64,000 bases of DNA from Euglena gracilis. Lineage: Eukaryota; Euglenida; Euglenophyceae; Euglenales. The DNA is taken from positions 6,494,010 to 6,558,009 of the forward strand of contig CP154955.1 in NCBI GenBank assembly GCA_039621445.1, given 5' to 3'. Below are positions 1-10,282 of this stretch, piece after piece. The position numbers and the translations under genes were made by a program. The notes below the pieces were generated by a model. The model was given only the letters and a program-made list of their open reading frames with translations, made no database searches and had not been told where the DNA came from. Numbering within the stretch: the first letter of the stretch is position 1; each line of letters opens with the position of its first letter.

Positions 1-320
1 CATTGCACATTGTATACCCCGCAGATGGAAGCGTTATGGTGATGAAACCAAAATGAAAAATTGAATTGCTAATTCATACTGTAGAAAGGCACGAATTTGT
101 GCACGCCAGTGTTTTAAGTATTTGTGTGACTAACGTGGACAGGGCCCGATGCAACATTGCTGAAATGAATGCCAAACACGTCACACAGACAGACGGGACA
201 GGAGCACACACACAGAAACCCACATACAAAAAAGAAAAAGCAAACAAATCACACACGCACATGCACACGCACACGCACACGCACACACACAGTGTTCCAT
301 GCACAACATGCCACCCACAC

Positions 321-509
321 CTCGCTTGTGGCTGCGGGGGGACAGCCGGTACCAGATGTGGAGTGGCTCCACCGCGCAGTCCTCCGGGAGGACCAGCTCA
401 CCATTGAGGGCGGCGGGGCGGCTCAGGAGGCCGAGGCGGAGGCGGTTCTGCCACAGGTCTCGGCACCGGGCCAGCACGTCGTCGAGGAGGTCGTGTTGCA
501 GATATTTGT
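321..509 (-). CDS. Internal exon of an unrecognised protein
   Basis: An open stretch read on the minus strand with almost every codon ending in G or C, like the proven LIG1 exons. It encodes about 62 residues rich in Leu and Arg (contains LLDDVLARCRDLW and EPLHIWYRL). It is preceded by an AG and ends at an AG/GTGTGG donor at 321/320, so exon borders look conventional. I do not recognise the family. The next coding-like piece upstream on this strand is the coiled-coil exon at 7864-7985, more than 7 kb away; whether they share a gene is unknown. Confidence 0.45.
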
Positions 510-574
510 CTCTTGTGTGACTGTGTACAACAGTTGTGTGTGCGTATGTGTGTTGTGTTGTGAGGTGTGCATGC

Positions 575-672
575 GTGTTGAGTTGTGTCGTGTCGTGTCG
601 TGTTGTGTTGCGTCGTGTTGTGTTGTATGAACGTGTGTTGAGTTGTATTGTATTGTATTGTGTCGTGTTGTA
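575..672. repeat. Degenerate pentanucleotide array (TGTCG/TGTGT/TATTG)
   Basis: Five-base units of the type GTTGT, GTCGT and GTATT run in tandem. The reverse complements of these units make up the much larger array at 33583-34062. Confidence 0.8.
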
Positions 673-673
673 C

Positions 674-1048
674 CCCGCCCCCCTTATGTCCAACGACCGG
701 TAACCTCTGTCCTCTGACCGGGGGGGCGGTCATTGGACATAGGGTAATGACCAAAAAGGTGTCCTCTGAGGGGGGGGGGGGGGGGTGGTCGTTGGACATG
801 GGGTCAAAAGAAAGTTGGTGCCCGGGTCCCTACCCACCCAAAAATGCTCAAATTTTCCCTTCCGGTGCTTTGCGCCGAAAATTTTGGGCAATTTTGACAA
901 ATTTTTGTCCAAAAAGTGCCAAAAATGGCATTTTGGCCAAATTTTTGGCCAAGTTTTAGGTAAAAATTTTCAAACCTCCGAAAAGGTGTCCTCTGACCGG
1001 GGGGGTGGTCATTGGACATAGGGGGGTCGTTGGACATAGGGGGGGGGG
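674..1048. mobile_element. MITE-like module, family B (copy 1)
   Basis: Starts with a C run followed by TATGTCCAACGACC and ends with the complementary GGTCATTGGACATAGGGG, so it is bounded by an inverted repeat; a second right-end motif follows directly. The body is A/T rich with interleaved TTTTTGGCCAAAAATGGCA-like inverted words. The same order of motifs recurs at 16590-17151. No coding capacity is seen. Confidence 0.65.
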
Positions 1049-1144
1049 TAGTGTGTTGTGTTGCATCGTTTGCGTGCGTGGGTTTTTGGGTTGTGATTTG
1101 TTTGTGCGGTGTGGGTTTATGTGTGTGACTGTGCTGTGGAGGAG

Positions 1145-1252
1145 GCGTGATGTGTGTGTGTGTGTGTGTGGGTGTGTGTGTGTGTGGTGTGTGTGTGTGT
1201 GGGTGGGGTGGGTGTGGGTGTGGGTGTGGGTGCGTGTGGGTGTGTGGGTGAC
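1145..1252. repeat. GT/GGGTGT microsatellite
   Basis: Near-perfect TG dinucleotides grading into TGGG-TG units. Confidence 0.9.
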
Positions 1253-1689
1253 TTGCACCCCAGAACGTCAATGCACTCACAGGTATGCGGGAGGTGCAAA
1301 ACGCGCGTACGGGCAGGTACAACTGCATTTCAATGACAAGGGGGAAAATAGAATAGCTGGAGTCAGGTTGCACGAAATTCCGCCGCAGGGGACAACCTAA
1401 AATGTGTGCGTGCATGCGCGTATGTGCCCACGCACGTGCGCAACGCCACCGGTGGGGTGGGGCATGGCCGCTTCACGGAGGAGGAGGTCGGGCTGGGGAC
1501 TTGCCAGGGACTCCCGGACTGCCGGCAGACCTTCCAGGCGTGGATCATACCGTTGCTTATGGACCAGAGATTTTTTACGACCCGGGGGGGGGGGGAGGCG
1601 GGGTCCATACCCACGGGTCTGCGATTGAAGCTCTGCGAACTGGTCTGCAGCAGGAACATTTCTGGTTTTGTTGTTCTGGAGTTCTGAGA

Positions 1690-2612
1690 TTTGCTTTTGG
1701 CTAATTTCAACATCTGCATCTTGTCCAGCATCTGCGTCCACGACATCTTGTCCAGCATCTGCATCTTGTCCAGTGTCCACATTTTGTCCAGCATCTGCAT
1801 CTCGTCCAGCATCTGCAACCACTGCATCTTGTCCATCATCTGCATCTTGTCCAACATCTGCATTTTGTCCAGCATCTGCATCTTGTCCAGCATCTCCGTC
1901 CACTGCATTTTGTCCAGCATCTGCATCTTGTCCAGCATCTGCATCCATGACATCTTGTCCAGCATCTGCATCTTGTGCAACATTTGCATTTTGTCTAGCA
2001 TCTGCATCTCATCTAGTATCTGCGTCCACGACATCTTGTCCTGCATCTGCATCTTGTCCAGCGTCTGCATTTTGTCCAGCATCTGCATCTCGTCCAGTGC
2101 CTGCGTCCACTGCATTTTGTCCAGCATCTGCATCTTGTCCAGCATCTGCGTCCACGACATGTTGTCCTGCATCTGCATCTTGTCCGGCGTCTGCATTTTG
2201 TCCAGCATCTGCATCTCGTCCAGCATCTGCAACCACTGCATCTTGTCCGGCGTTTGCATCTTGTCCAGCGTCTGCATTTCGTCCAGCATCTGCATCTTGT
2301 CCAGCATCTACGTGCACGACATCTTGTCCAGCTGCATCCTGTCCAGCGTCTGCATTTTGCCCAGCATCTGCATCTCGTCCAGTATCTCCGTCCACTGCAT
2401 TTTGTCGAGCATCTGAATCTTGTCTAGCATCTCCGTCCACTGCATTTTGTCCAACATCTGCATCTTGTCCAGCATCTGCATCCACGACATCTTGTCCAGC
2501 ATCTGCATCTTGTGCAGCGTTTGCATTTTGTCTAGCATCTGCATCTCGTCTAGGATCTACGTCCACGACATCTTGTCCTGCATCTGTATCTTGTACAGCG
2601 TCTGTATTTTGA
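1690..2612. repeat. Minisatellite of 18-24 bp CATCTTGTCCAGCATCTG units
   Basis: About 45 imperfect units of a GTCCAGCATCTGCATCTT type. Unit lengths are multiples of three, so the array stays open in frames on both strands (Ser-Cys-Pro-Ala-rich or Asp-Lys-Met-Gln-rich readings). These readings are repeat artefacts: the flanks show no exon and no codon bias matching the true exons. A short fragment of the same unit is at 25862-25913. Confidence 0.85.
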
Positions 2613-3235
2613 CCCAAATTAGCCCATTATTTGCCCAAATCAATGCAAATTAGCCGAAATTAGCAAACAAACCAAAACCATTTTGCAAAAAAGCCAAGAT
2701 GGGTGAAATGGGAGGCTGGGAGGCAACATAGAGCTTAATTGAAGCCAAAAATGACTTTATTCGGCCAGAATTGTACCTAATTATTTGCCGTGCAAAAAAA
2801 AGGGTCATGTGAAATCCAAAGTGGTGTTTGTTTGGCTGTGCCCGGGGGAGGGGGTCGGGGGAAGGGGGGGAGGGGGTTGGGAGGGGGGTGGTCGCCGACT
2901 GCCCCGGGGTATTTTTCGCCCTACAAATCCTTAAAGACTTGATCATGGTTGGGGAAAATGGTTTCAAGGACCACCGTTTTTAACAATACAGGTAAGGTGA
3001 TTATAGTGATTGACGGTCAGCTGGTAATGGAGCTGTTGTGTTTTTATACTGATGTAAGTTCCGTTCTTCCTCCGCCTCCCCCCGTGCCTCCCCTCGCCCC
3101 CTCCCCCCTCCCCGCCCATTCCCCCGCTCCTCCCCCCCCCCCTTCGCCTCCCTCTCTCCCCCCCTCCCCCCCCTCCCCCCTCCCCTGCTCCCTAATAACA
3201 ACATCTTTTTGTGTGGACAAAATTTGGCGGACAAA
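2613..3235. other. No gene seen; long polypyrimidine tract
   Basis: AT-rich sequence followed at 3057-3195 by an almost pure C/T tract (C runs with TCC and CTC). No open frame with exon-like codon use. Confidence 0.6.
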
Positions 3236-3237
3236 GC

Positions 3238-3440
3238 GTAAATAGCAAACGGGTAAACGGTGAAAGCAAATTCAGGCGGACATGGCGTCTTTGTGGCGAA
3301 TGGACAAATGGTTTTCAACAAATCGGCAGACACAGCGTACGGGAAAACCGTAAAAGCAAAATCAGGCGGACATGGCGTCTTTGTGGCAAATAGATAAATG
3401 GTTTTCAATTCTTTCTGCAATTGGCGGGGCATGGCATAAA
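3238..3440. repeat. Two-copy tandem repeat of about 95 bp
   Basis: The string GGCGGACATGGCGTCTTTGT occurs at about 3275 and 3365 with similar flanks (AAAGCAAA before, ATGGTTTTCAA after). Confidence 0.7.
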
Positions 3441-3529
3441 TAGCAAACAAACAAACGTCATTTGTGTGTGTAAATATATAACGGATGCAAAGATGGAGGG
3501 TTGAACATGGCCTGTGTACAAAATTGGTT

Positions 3530-3772
3530 ACCTGCCGGAGGCTCCAGGAGGCTCCAGGGAGGCTCCAGGAGGCTCCTCAGGTAACCAGCCTCCCTGGAGC
3601 CTCCTTTTTAGGGAGCCTCCAGGAGGCTCCAGGGAGGCTCCAGGGAGGCTCAGGTAACCAGCCTCCAGGGAGGCTCCTTTTTAGGGAGCCTCCAGGAGGC
3701 TCCAGGGAGGCTCCAGGGAGGCTCAGGTAACCAGCCTCCCTGGAGCCTCCCTGGAGGCTCCAGGTAACCAAA
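3530..3772. repeat. GGAGGCTCC minisatellite with inverted units
   Basis: Tandem GGAGGCTCCAGGGAGGCTCC units; because GGAGGCTCC/GGAGCCTCC occur in both orientations the tract can fold into hairpins. Three blocks are separated by GGTAACCAGCCTCC spacers. Confidence 0.85.
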
Positions 3773-4183
3773 AGTGAGGATTCCAAATTTTCTGGGACCC
3801 CATACCCACCCACCCACCCACCCACCCCTGAGCCATAAGCCAATACCTACATGCACAGTACCATGGCCTTGCCTGGAACCCAGTTAACCCCATACAAGAG
3901 GCGTTGGAACCAAAATCTGGAGAAGTTTGGGGCATTTTGGTATCCACTCCCAATCCTTCCGGGTCTTGCAAAGGTGCCTATGCGCACTGATATTTGTACA
4001 TTGCGTACACAACTCGCCTTTTGTTCACGAATCTTATGTTGCACAGATCCTCAGCTTTGCACCACTAAACACACCACCAGTGTGTTGGGTAGGGCACCCT
4101 ACATAAAAATTAAGCGTAAAGGGCAAAAAACTCACAAGCGGGAAAGGGTTGTTTCTGTTCCCCAGTGACCACAAATACCTACC

Positions 4184-4300
4184 CCCCCCCCCCGGGAAAC
4201 TGTTACCTGACAGGTTGGCCGGTACCGGGGACCCTGACAGTTTCCCGGGCGGGACCCTGACAGTTTCCCGGGCATGACAGTTTCATGGGGGGGGGGTAGG
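4184..4300. mobile_element. MITE-like module, family F (TGACAGTTTCCCGGG)
   Basis: A C run plus GGGAAACTGTTACCTGACAG at the left and repeated TGACAGTTTCCCGGGC / CATGACAGTTTCATGGGGGG at the right form terminal inverted repeats around a GGCCGGTACCGGGGACC core. Related modules lie at 6180-6980, 8186-8360 and 42413-42520. Confidence 0.55.
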
Positions 4301-4392
4301 TATGTCCCTTTCGTTTGACGACGTCCTATGTGGCTGCCACACGTTACAGTATGACAAGACCAAACCCCACCACCAGGCTTTTACACACAACC

Positions 4393-4542
4393 ATACAACC
4401 ATACATACATACATACATACATACATACATACATACATACATACATACATACATACATACATACATACATACATACATACATACATACATACATACATGC
4501 ATGCATACATACATACATACATACATATATACAGACATACAT

Positions 4543-4579
<37 letters not shown>

Positions 4580-4615
4580 TGTACATACGTACATACATAC
4601 ATACATACATACACA
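4393..4615. repeat. CATA tetranucleotide microsatellite
   Basis: Tandem CATA with a few CATG, CAGA and CACA variants. Confidence 0.95.
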
Positions 4616-5760
4616 CAAGGGGGCTCGGGGGGACCTACTTTTGGGGTGTCGATTTTGGGGTCCAAATTTTTTTCCAGCGCTTCGCGCTGAAAATTGAGTA
4701 AAACCCCGCCCCCCGGTGCGGTACCCACTCAGCCCACTCAGCCGACCCCCCCCCCCCCCGCAGCCGCGGGGACTCGGCTGGGACTCCCCCGGGGTCACAA
4801 AACTTAAAAAAAAATATCTGTTCAGACGAGGGAATTTCCTAAAGACTCGCCGGGGGGGGGGGTCCAGCCGGCCGGCCGGAAAAAGGAGCTTGCCGGAAAA
4901 AAAGGTGCTGGCTGGACCTCCCCCCCCCCCTTGGGGGGTGAGGGGGTCCAGGGAGGTGGTTTGAACCCAGCTGCCGGGCTGGACATGGCTCGAACCCGAA
5001 AACGCGGGCAACAGCCAACAGCTCCAGCTGAAATGCATGTTTCTGGCAAATATTTTGAGGTGAAACCCCCAAAAAGTACCAAAAATGGCCATTATTTGGC
5101 CATTTTGACCATTTTTTTTTTGCCACAGCCCGGCTGGGAGGTGCTGGCTGGAAAAAAGGGTGCTGGCTGGCTGGATTCCCCGGGGGTTCCAGCTGATGAG
5201 ATCCCCTGTTACTCGGGGGGGGGGGGGGGCTCAGCTTCCACTTTCCAAAGAACCAAATTATTAACTTTGCAAATACCAGACACCAGGGTTCCTCCCATTT
5301 CCGTGCTGGACGAGGCCAAATTTATTATCTAATTTATTAAAGTGCAAGATTTTCCGTGACTTTCTATGATTTTCTGTGAATTTCATTTTTCAAAAAAAAT
5401 GTCAAAAGTCACATTCCATTCTGCACCAGAGCCACGCGTGAGCTATGGTAGCAGATGGTCTCTCCATATTACAGTGGTTGCCTGACAATGCGTCGGCATG
5501 CAAAAAGAAACAGAAATCACTTTAAAAACGAAAAACCTTGCCAGTGTTGTTCAAAACGTGGCTGACACATGGCACCCACCTGGCAACCAAACTGAACGCA
5601 CGCCACAACGTTGACCTTCCCTTGCGCCAACACCCGCAGTGCTTGTTGGTGGGTTGGGGTCAAGAGGCCGCAATCGAATCCCTGGATCAACCTGAACGAC
5701 TTGAAAAATGGGGCCCAATGAACTGCCACAACGCCACGGCGGTAGAGAGGAAGGGAACCT
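4616..5760. other. No gene seen; G/C-run modules
   Basis: Contains G/C homopolymer-tipped segments (4740-5230) with GCTGGCTGGA-type words, then AT-rich DNA. Weak open frames at 5517-5795 exist on both strands but neither has the codon bias of the true exons. Confidence 0.5.
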
Positions 5761-5983
5761 CCCCCCCCCCAATAGAAGCACGGGGGCGCTTATAGCACAC
5801 TGCCTCCGGCGGCGGGGGGTGCGCTTCTATTTGCTCCCAACCTGCGCGATTTTCGTTGATCTCCGTTTGAAATACCATCAAAATGGGGTGCGCTTGTAGC
5901 GGACCGCCGCCTCTGGCGGCGGGGCGATGCGCTGTTATTTGGACCCTGCGCTTGTAGCGGCCCCGCACTTCTATTAGGGGGGG
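5761..5983. mobile_element. MITE, family A (copy 1)
   Basis: Terminal inverted repeat: C run + AATAGAAGCAC at the left, GCACTTCTATTAGGGGGG at the right. Internal subrepeats GTGCGCTTCTATTTG and GCGCTTGTAGCGG surround two CCGCCTCxGGCGGCGG hairpins. Collinear with the copy at 63007-63238. About 223 bp, noncoding. Confidence 0.85.
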
Positions 5984-6179
5984 TCAGTGCACGACTGCGC
6001 GGGATGGCCTGGAGGGGAAGCGGTGGGGCTGCGGAATGTGGTGGGGGACGGTGGCGACCGGCGGGAGGGGCGGGGGGGCGTGGGCTGCGGTGAAGCCGGA
6101 GCGGTCTTTACAGTGTGGCTAAAAATTACGGAAGACAGAAATTTTGGCAAAATACCCAAATTTTGCCATAAGCTTAGGT

Positions 6180-6980
6180 GACAGTTTCCTGGGAGGGTCG
6201 GGTCTGAGTCACGGAGGGGAAATTCTGAATCTTTTGACCCCCACTGATCCAGAAAGCCAAAATGAGTGAATTCTTCATATTTTTGTGGTCTAAATTCTAA
6301 AAAAAAAAACGAGGCCCACCCATTTTTACCTTAAAAAAATCCATTTTCTGTGAGGAAACGACAAAATTTCTGGAAAATTTGTTAAGTGTGGAGAAAGGTG
6401 ACAGGTCACTACCCGCCCCCCCGGGCAATTTTGTTGCGTGACAAATTGGGCAGCACGGAAGGGGGTGACAATTTCCAAGGGTGACAATTTGGCCGGCACA
6501 GAGGGGGGTGACAATTGCCCGGGGGCGTCAGTTGCCCCGGGGGCGTCGATTGCCCACCCATGTGAGCCACATTTAAACCAAATGACCAAGAACACCATCT
6601 GAAACACAAGTGAACACAGGAAAAATACAGCTATGGTCGTGATATTGTGCAGAGCGTTTGGTGTGCGAAAGTTCTGAGCACGTTGTGGCGAAATAGAAGA
6701 TCAATCAAGTCGTGTCGACGAAAAGAAAGTTCATACTGCAAACGGGGGGGTGACAAATTGGGCAGCACGGAAGGGGGTGACAATTTCCAGGGGTGATAAA
6801 TTGGCCGGCACAGCCAGGGTGTAACAATTGCCCGGGGGCGTCAATTGGCGGGGGCATCAATTGCCCGGGGGAAGGCGGGTATAATGACAAGTGAGCAAGA
6901 ACGGGGCTTGGTTGACAGTTTTCCGGGAGAACAGTTTCCCGGGGGGAGGGAAGGGGGGGGTTATTTATTTTTAATTCCAA
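6180..6980. mobile_element. Cluster of family F modules
   Basis: Two nested stretches (about 6398-6560 and 6744-6960) carry GGGTGACAATTTCC, GGGGGCGTCAATTG and TGACAGTTTTCCGGG words with C/G-run ends. The second copy repeats the order TGACAAATTGGGCAGCACGG seen in the first. Confidence 0.5.
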
Positions 6981-7863
6981 CCCCGCTCCCCGAGCCCCGA
7001 CCGGCGTGGTGTTGTTGGCCCCTTTGGCCTTAGGTCGGCCCGTCCTCCCTTAAAGACCACACTGAGCGAAGCGCTGTGCCTGCCGGTGGGCAACAGCCTG
7101 CTGGCGCCGCATCAGTCGCGGGGATAGCCTGAGGAACACAGAACAGATAACGCTTCAGAAGGTTCCGAAATACAGAAAAAAAATTGACCTTATAAATATC
7201 AAAGAAAGAGTGGTCCCGGGAAGGTAGCCTTTAAACAGGTGGGAAAGAACCAGGCGGGGGTGTTCAGACAAGAGTTGTGCTTGGGCTGGAGGGGGGACTG
7301 TCACCGCACCACGTATACCGGCGGCATCCCTACAGATGGTGGGGCAGTCGGCCACCATTCCTGCCCTGTTTCACAGCACAATTCATGCATTCTCCTCAGG
7401 AAGCAGGGAAACTGTCCACAGAAACGTCAGGGAACAGGGCAACAATGGAACAGGTTCTCGTGACTATGAGTACCGGACAGCGTAGGTTACAGCCATGGTT
7501 CGATGGTGGGCAGGTTGGGGGTGGTCCGCCCCCCACCCCTCCGGTCCCCCTCCCTCCTCCTACTTAGCTGACCCCCCCCCCTGGGTCAAATCACCCCCAA
7601 AAAACAAAAAAAACATGGTTTTGGGCAAAAAAATTCAATTTCATTCGATTTTTTTCCGACTTTTTTGGCCGAAAACGGCTAAGTCTGACAGTGGAAAAAA
7701 TGTACAAAATGTCCCAAATTGGCGGGGAGTCGGGGGTCAACCCAGCGTGATTCGGAAACCAGAAATCCAGTCGCTCACGTGGGGCTGGCCAGTGACGAAA
7801 TGCTTGTATGACAGGGATGCCCTGCTGAATTCTTGGGAGGGGTCGCGCAAAACCCCAGCCCAC
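6981..7863. other. No gene recognised
   Basis: Mixed sequence. Short open frames at 7080-7130 and 7277-7567 were examined but show no consistent codon bias, splice sites or recognisable domain. Confidence 0.4.
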
Positions 7864-7985
7864 TGGCACACCACCGCATGGCGGTCTCGGACTCCTCCAC
7901 CGCGGTGGCCACGCGGCCCTCCAGGCTGGCCAGCCGCTCCGCGAGCGCCTCCAGCGTGTCTGCCTGCCGGGCACTGCGCACCGTG
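7864..7985 (-). CDS. Coiled-coil exon of an unrecognised protein
   Basis: Read on the minus strand after a CCCCAG acceptor (7986-7987). It encodes about 41 residues with a heptad-like pattern of Leu/Ala (contains LEALAERLASLEGRV), very high GC at third positions, and a GCCA/GTGGGC donor at 7864/7863. The segment is predicted by eye to form a coiled coil. The family is not recognised. It may belong to the same gene as the membrane-helix exon at 10081-10282, but that exon reaches a stop codon, so a separate gene is equally possible. Confidence 0.5.
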
Positions 7986-8185
7986 CTGGGGCCAGGGCCC
8001 GACCGGCAGGGACCGTTTCCAACCTCTCCCCTTAGGCTTTAGTTACCTACCCCCTCCCTCAGTTGGACGAAAGCTTCTTGTTTGTTTATGGCCGGCGCTA
8101 ACTCCGCTTCTCTCTTAGTTCGCTGTGTGGTGCTCTTTTGTTGCTCCGGCGGGCCGACATACACTCACCTTGTGTGGTTGGCACC

Positions 8186-8360
8186 TATCCCTCCCCACCC
8201 CAGGAAACTGTCACCTGACAGGTCGGCGGCACCAGGGACTCTGACAATTTCCAAAATTGAGAGGTCGGCCGGCACCGGGGACCCTGACAAGTTCCTACAC
8301 TGACAGGTCGGGTACCGGGAACAGGTCCTCGGGCAGGACAGTTTGCCGGAGAGGGGGAAG
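8186..8360. mobile_element. Family F module
   Basis: Left AGGAAACTGTCACCTGACAGG and right GGCAGGACAGTTTGCCGGAG flank GGCCGGCACCGGGGACCCTGACA subrepeats, the same vocabulary as 4184-4300. Confidence 0.5.
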
Positions 8361-8540
8361 ATAGTGGATGCTGATGTCCCGCGTTCTCTAGGTTCTGCTT
8401 GGAGGGGACCAGCACCCCCCTCCCGACGGAGAAGGTTGGTGGGTTTGTTCCGGGCCTGTTCTCAACCAGCGTTACCAATCAGACACGTGCGCCTTGGAAT
8501 CAAGGACCCCAAATTGGTGAGGCCCGGGCCACCTTGATTG

Positions 8541-8615
8541 ATTATACATACATACATACATACATACATACATACACACACAGACACACATACATACATA
8601 CATACATACATACAT

Positions 8616-8648
<33 letters not shown>

Positions 8649-8753
8649 GACATACATACATACATACATACATACATACATACATACATACATACATACA
8701 TACATACATACATACATACACACACACATACATACATACATACATACATACAT

Positions 8754-8786
<33 letters not shown>

Positions 8787-8911
8787 GACATACATACATA
8801 CATACATACATACATACATACATACATACATACATACATACATACATACATACATACATACATACATACATACATACATACATACACACACACATACATA
8901 CATACATACAT

Positions 8912-8942
<31 letters not shown>

Positions 8943-9735
8943 GACATACATACATACATACATACATACATACATACATACATACATACATACATACATA
9001 CATACATACATACATACATACATACATACATACATACATACATACATACATACATACACACACACAGACATACATACATACATACATACATACATACATA
9101 CATACATACATACATACATACATACATACATACATACATACATACATACATACATACATACATACACACACACAGACATACATACATGCATGCATGCATG
9201 CATACATACATACATACATACATACATACATACATACATACATACATACATACATACATACATACATACATACATACATACATACATACATACATACATA
9301 CATACATACATACATACATACATACATACACACACACAGACATACATACATACATGCATGCATGCATACATACATAGATACATACATACATACATTCATT
9401 CATACATACATACATACATACATACATACATACATACATACATACATACATACATACATACATACACACACACAGACATACATACATACATACATACATA
9501 CATACATACATACATACATACATACATACATACATACATACATACATACATACATACATACATACATACATACATACATACATACATACACACACACAGA
9601 CATACATACATACATACATGCATGCATACATACATACATACATACATACATACATACATACATACATACATACATACATACATACATACATACATACATA
9701 CATACATACATACATACATACATACATACATGCAC
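8541..9735. repeat. 1.2-kb CATA array with periodic CACACACAGA interruptions
   Basis: Nearly uninterrupted CATA tetranucleotides. At spacings of roughly 70-150 bp the array contains short CACACACACAGA blocks, and around 9187-9203, 9355-9366 and 9619-9626 CATG blocks. Because the interrupted higher-order pattern recurs, the array has probably grown by segmental duplication. Tyr-Ile-His-Thr open frames across it are artefacts. Confidence 0.97.
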
Positions 9736-10080
9736 ATTTATATGACAGAATGTTTTTTTTCAATCTGGAACCTGAACCACCGGGATCCCCAAGGCTTTTA
9801 CTTCCACTTCAACTTCCTGCTTGGAAGGAAACCGAGGGGATACACCGAAGGATGGAGCTCTTCGGGAAATGCTGAAATGCTTTCCCCAGAGACGACATTT
9901 GTCCGCGTTTAACGTCACCCAGTCCCTGGTCTGTCTTGCAGCAGAACCCTCACAGCCTGATCCAGCTGCAGAAGCCCCTCGGGATGCGAGGCCCGCCAAC
10001 CCCCCGTGATGTCCGTCCGAGGATGGACACTTCCATCATACCAGGAAACCCATTCGGCTGCATTTTTTCTACCAGTTTCA

Positions 10081-10282
10081 TCAAGTGCTGGGGGGAGGGT
10101 GGGCGAGGCCGGCCCCTAGGGCGTGGCCCAGCAGCGCCACCAGCAGCACGGCGATGAGGCACAACAGCAGCCCGCGGAGCCGCTTCGGGGACCGGCCCAG
10201 GCTGGCGAGGGCGCAGGCGGCTGGCGCCAGCAGCGCCCGGGCCCGGCTCTCGAGCCCCGACCACGGCGGTGGGCGGGTCTGG
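10081..10282 (-). CDS. Terminal exon with a C-terminal membrane helix
   Basis: Minus-strand exon after a CCCCCCAG acceptor. It encodes about 66 residues ending at a TGA (10081-10083). Residues about 35-58 form one hydrophobic helix (GLLLCLIAVLLVALLGHAL) preceded by Lys/Arg (SPKRLR), and only about 10 residues follow, as in tail-anchored membrane proteins. Codon use is GC-rich at third positions like the LIG1 exons. Function unknown. An alternative is that splicing continues before the stop, making this an internal membrane segment. Confidence 0.5.

Noticed and set aside
1441-1570. GC-rich segment with exon-like bias on both strands
   Set aside because: Plus (contains RFTEEEVGLGTCQGLPDCRQ) and minus (contains HAWKVCRQSGSPWQ) frames are about equally plausible and neither has secure splice borders.
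1690-2616. 314- and 202-codon frames over the minisatellite
   Set aside because: Multiple-of-three repeat units keep several frames open; readings differ completely by frame and strand.
5517-5795. Opposing open frames of 70-85 codons
   Set aside because: Moderate codon bias on both strands, no splice borders, no recognised family.
8541-9735. Long open frames reading Tyr-Ile-His-Thr or Cys-Met-Tyr-Val across CATA arrays (also 4393-4615, 28688-28868, 30605-30900, 35205-35970)
   Set aside because: A tetranucleotide repeat without a stop word is open in several frames at once on both strands; there is no codon bias or flanking gene structure.
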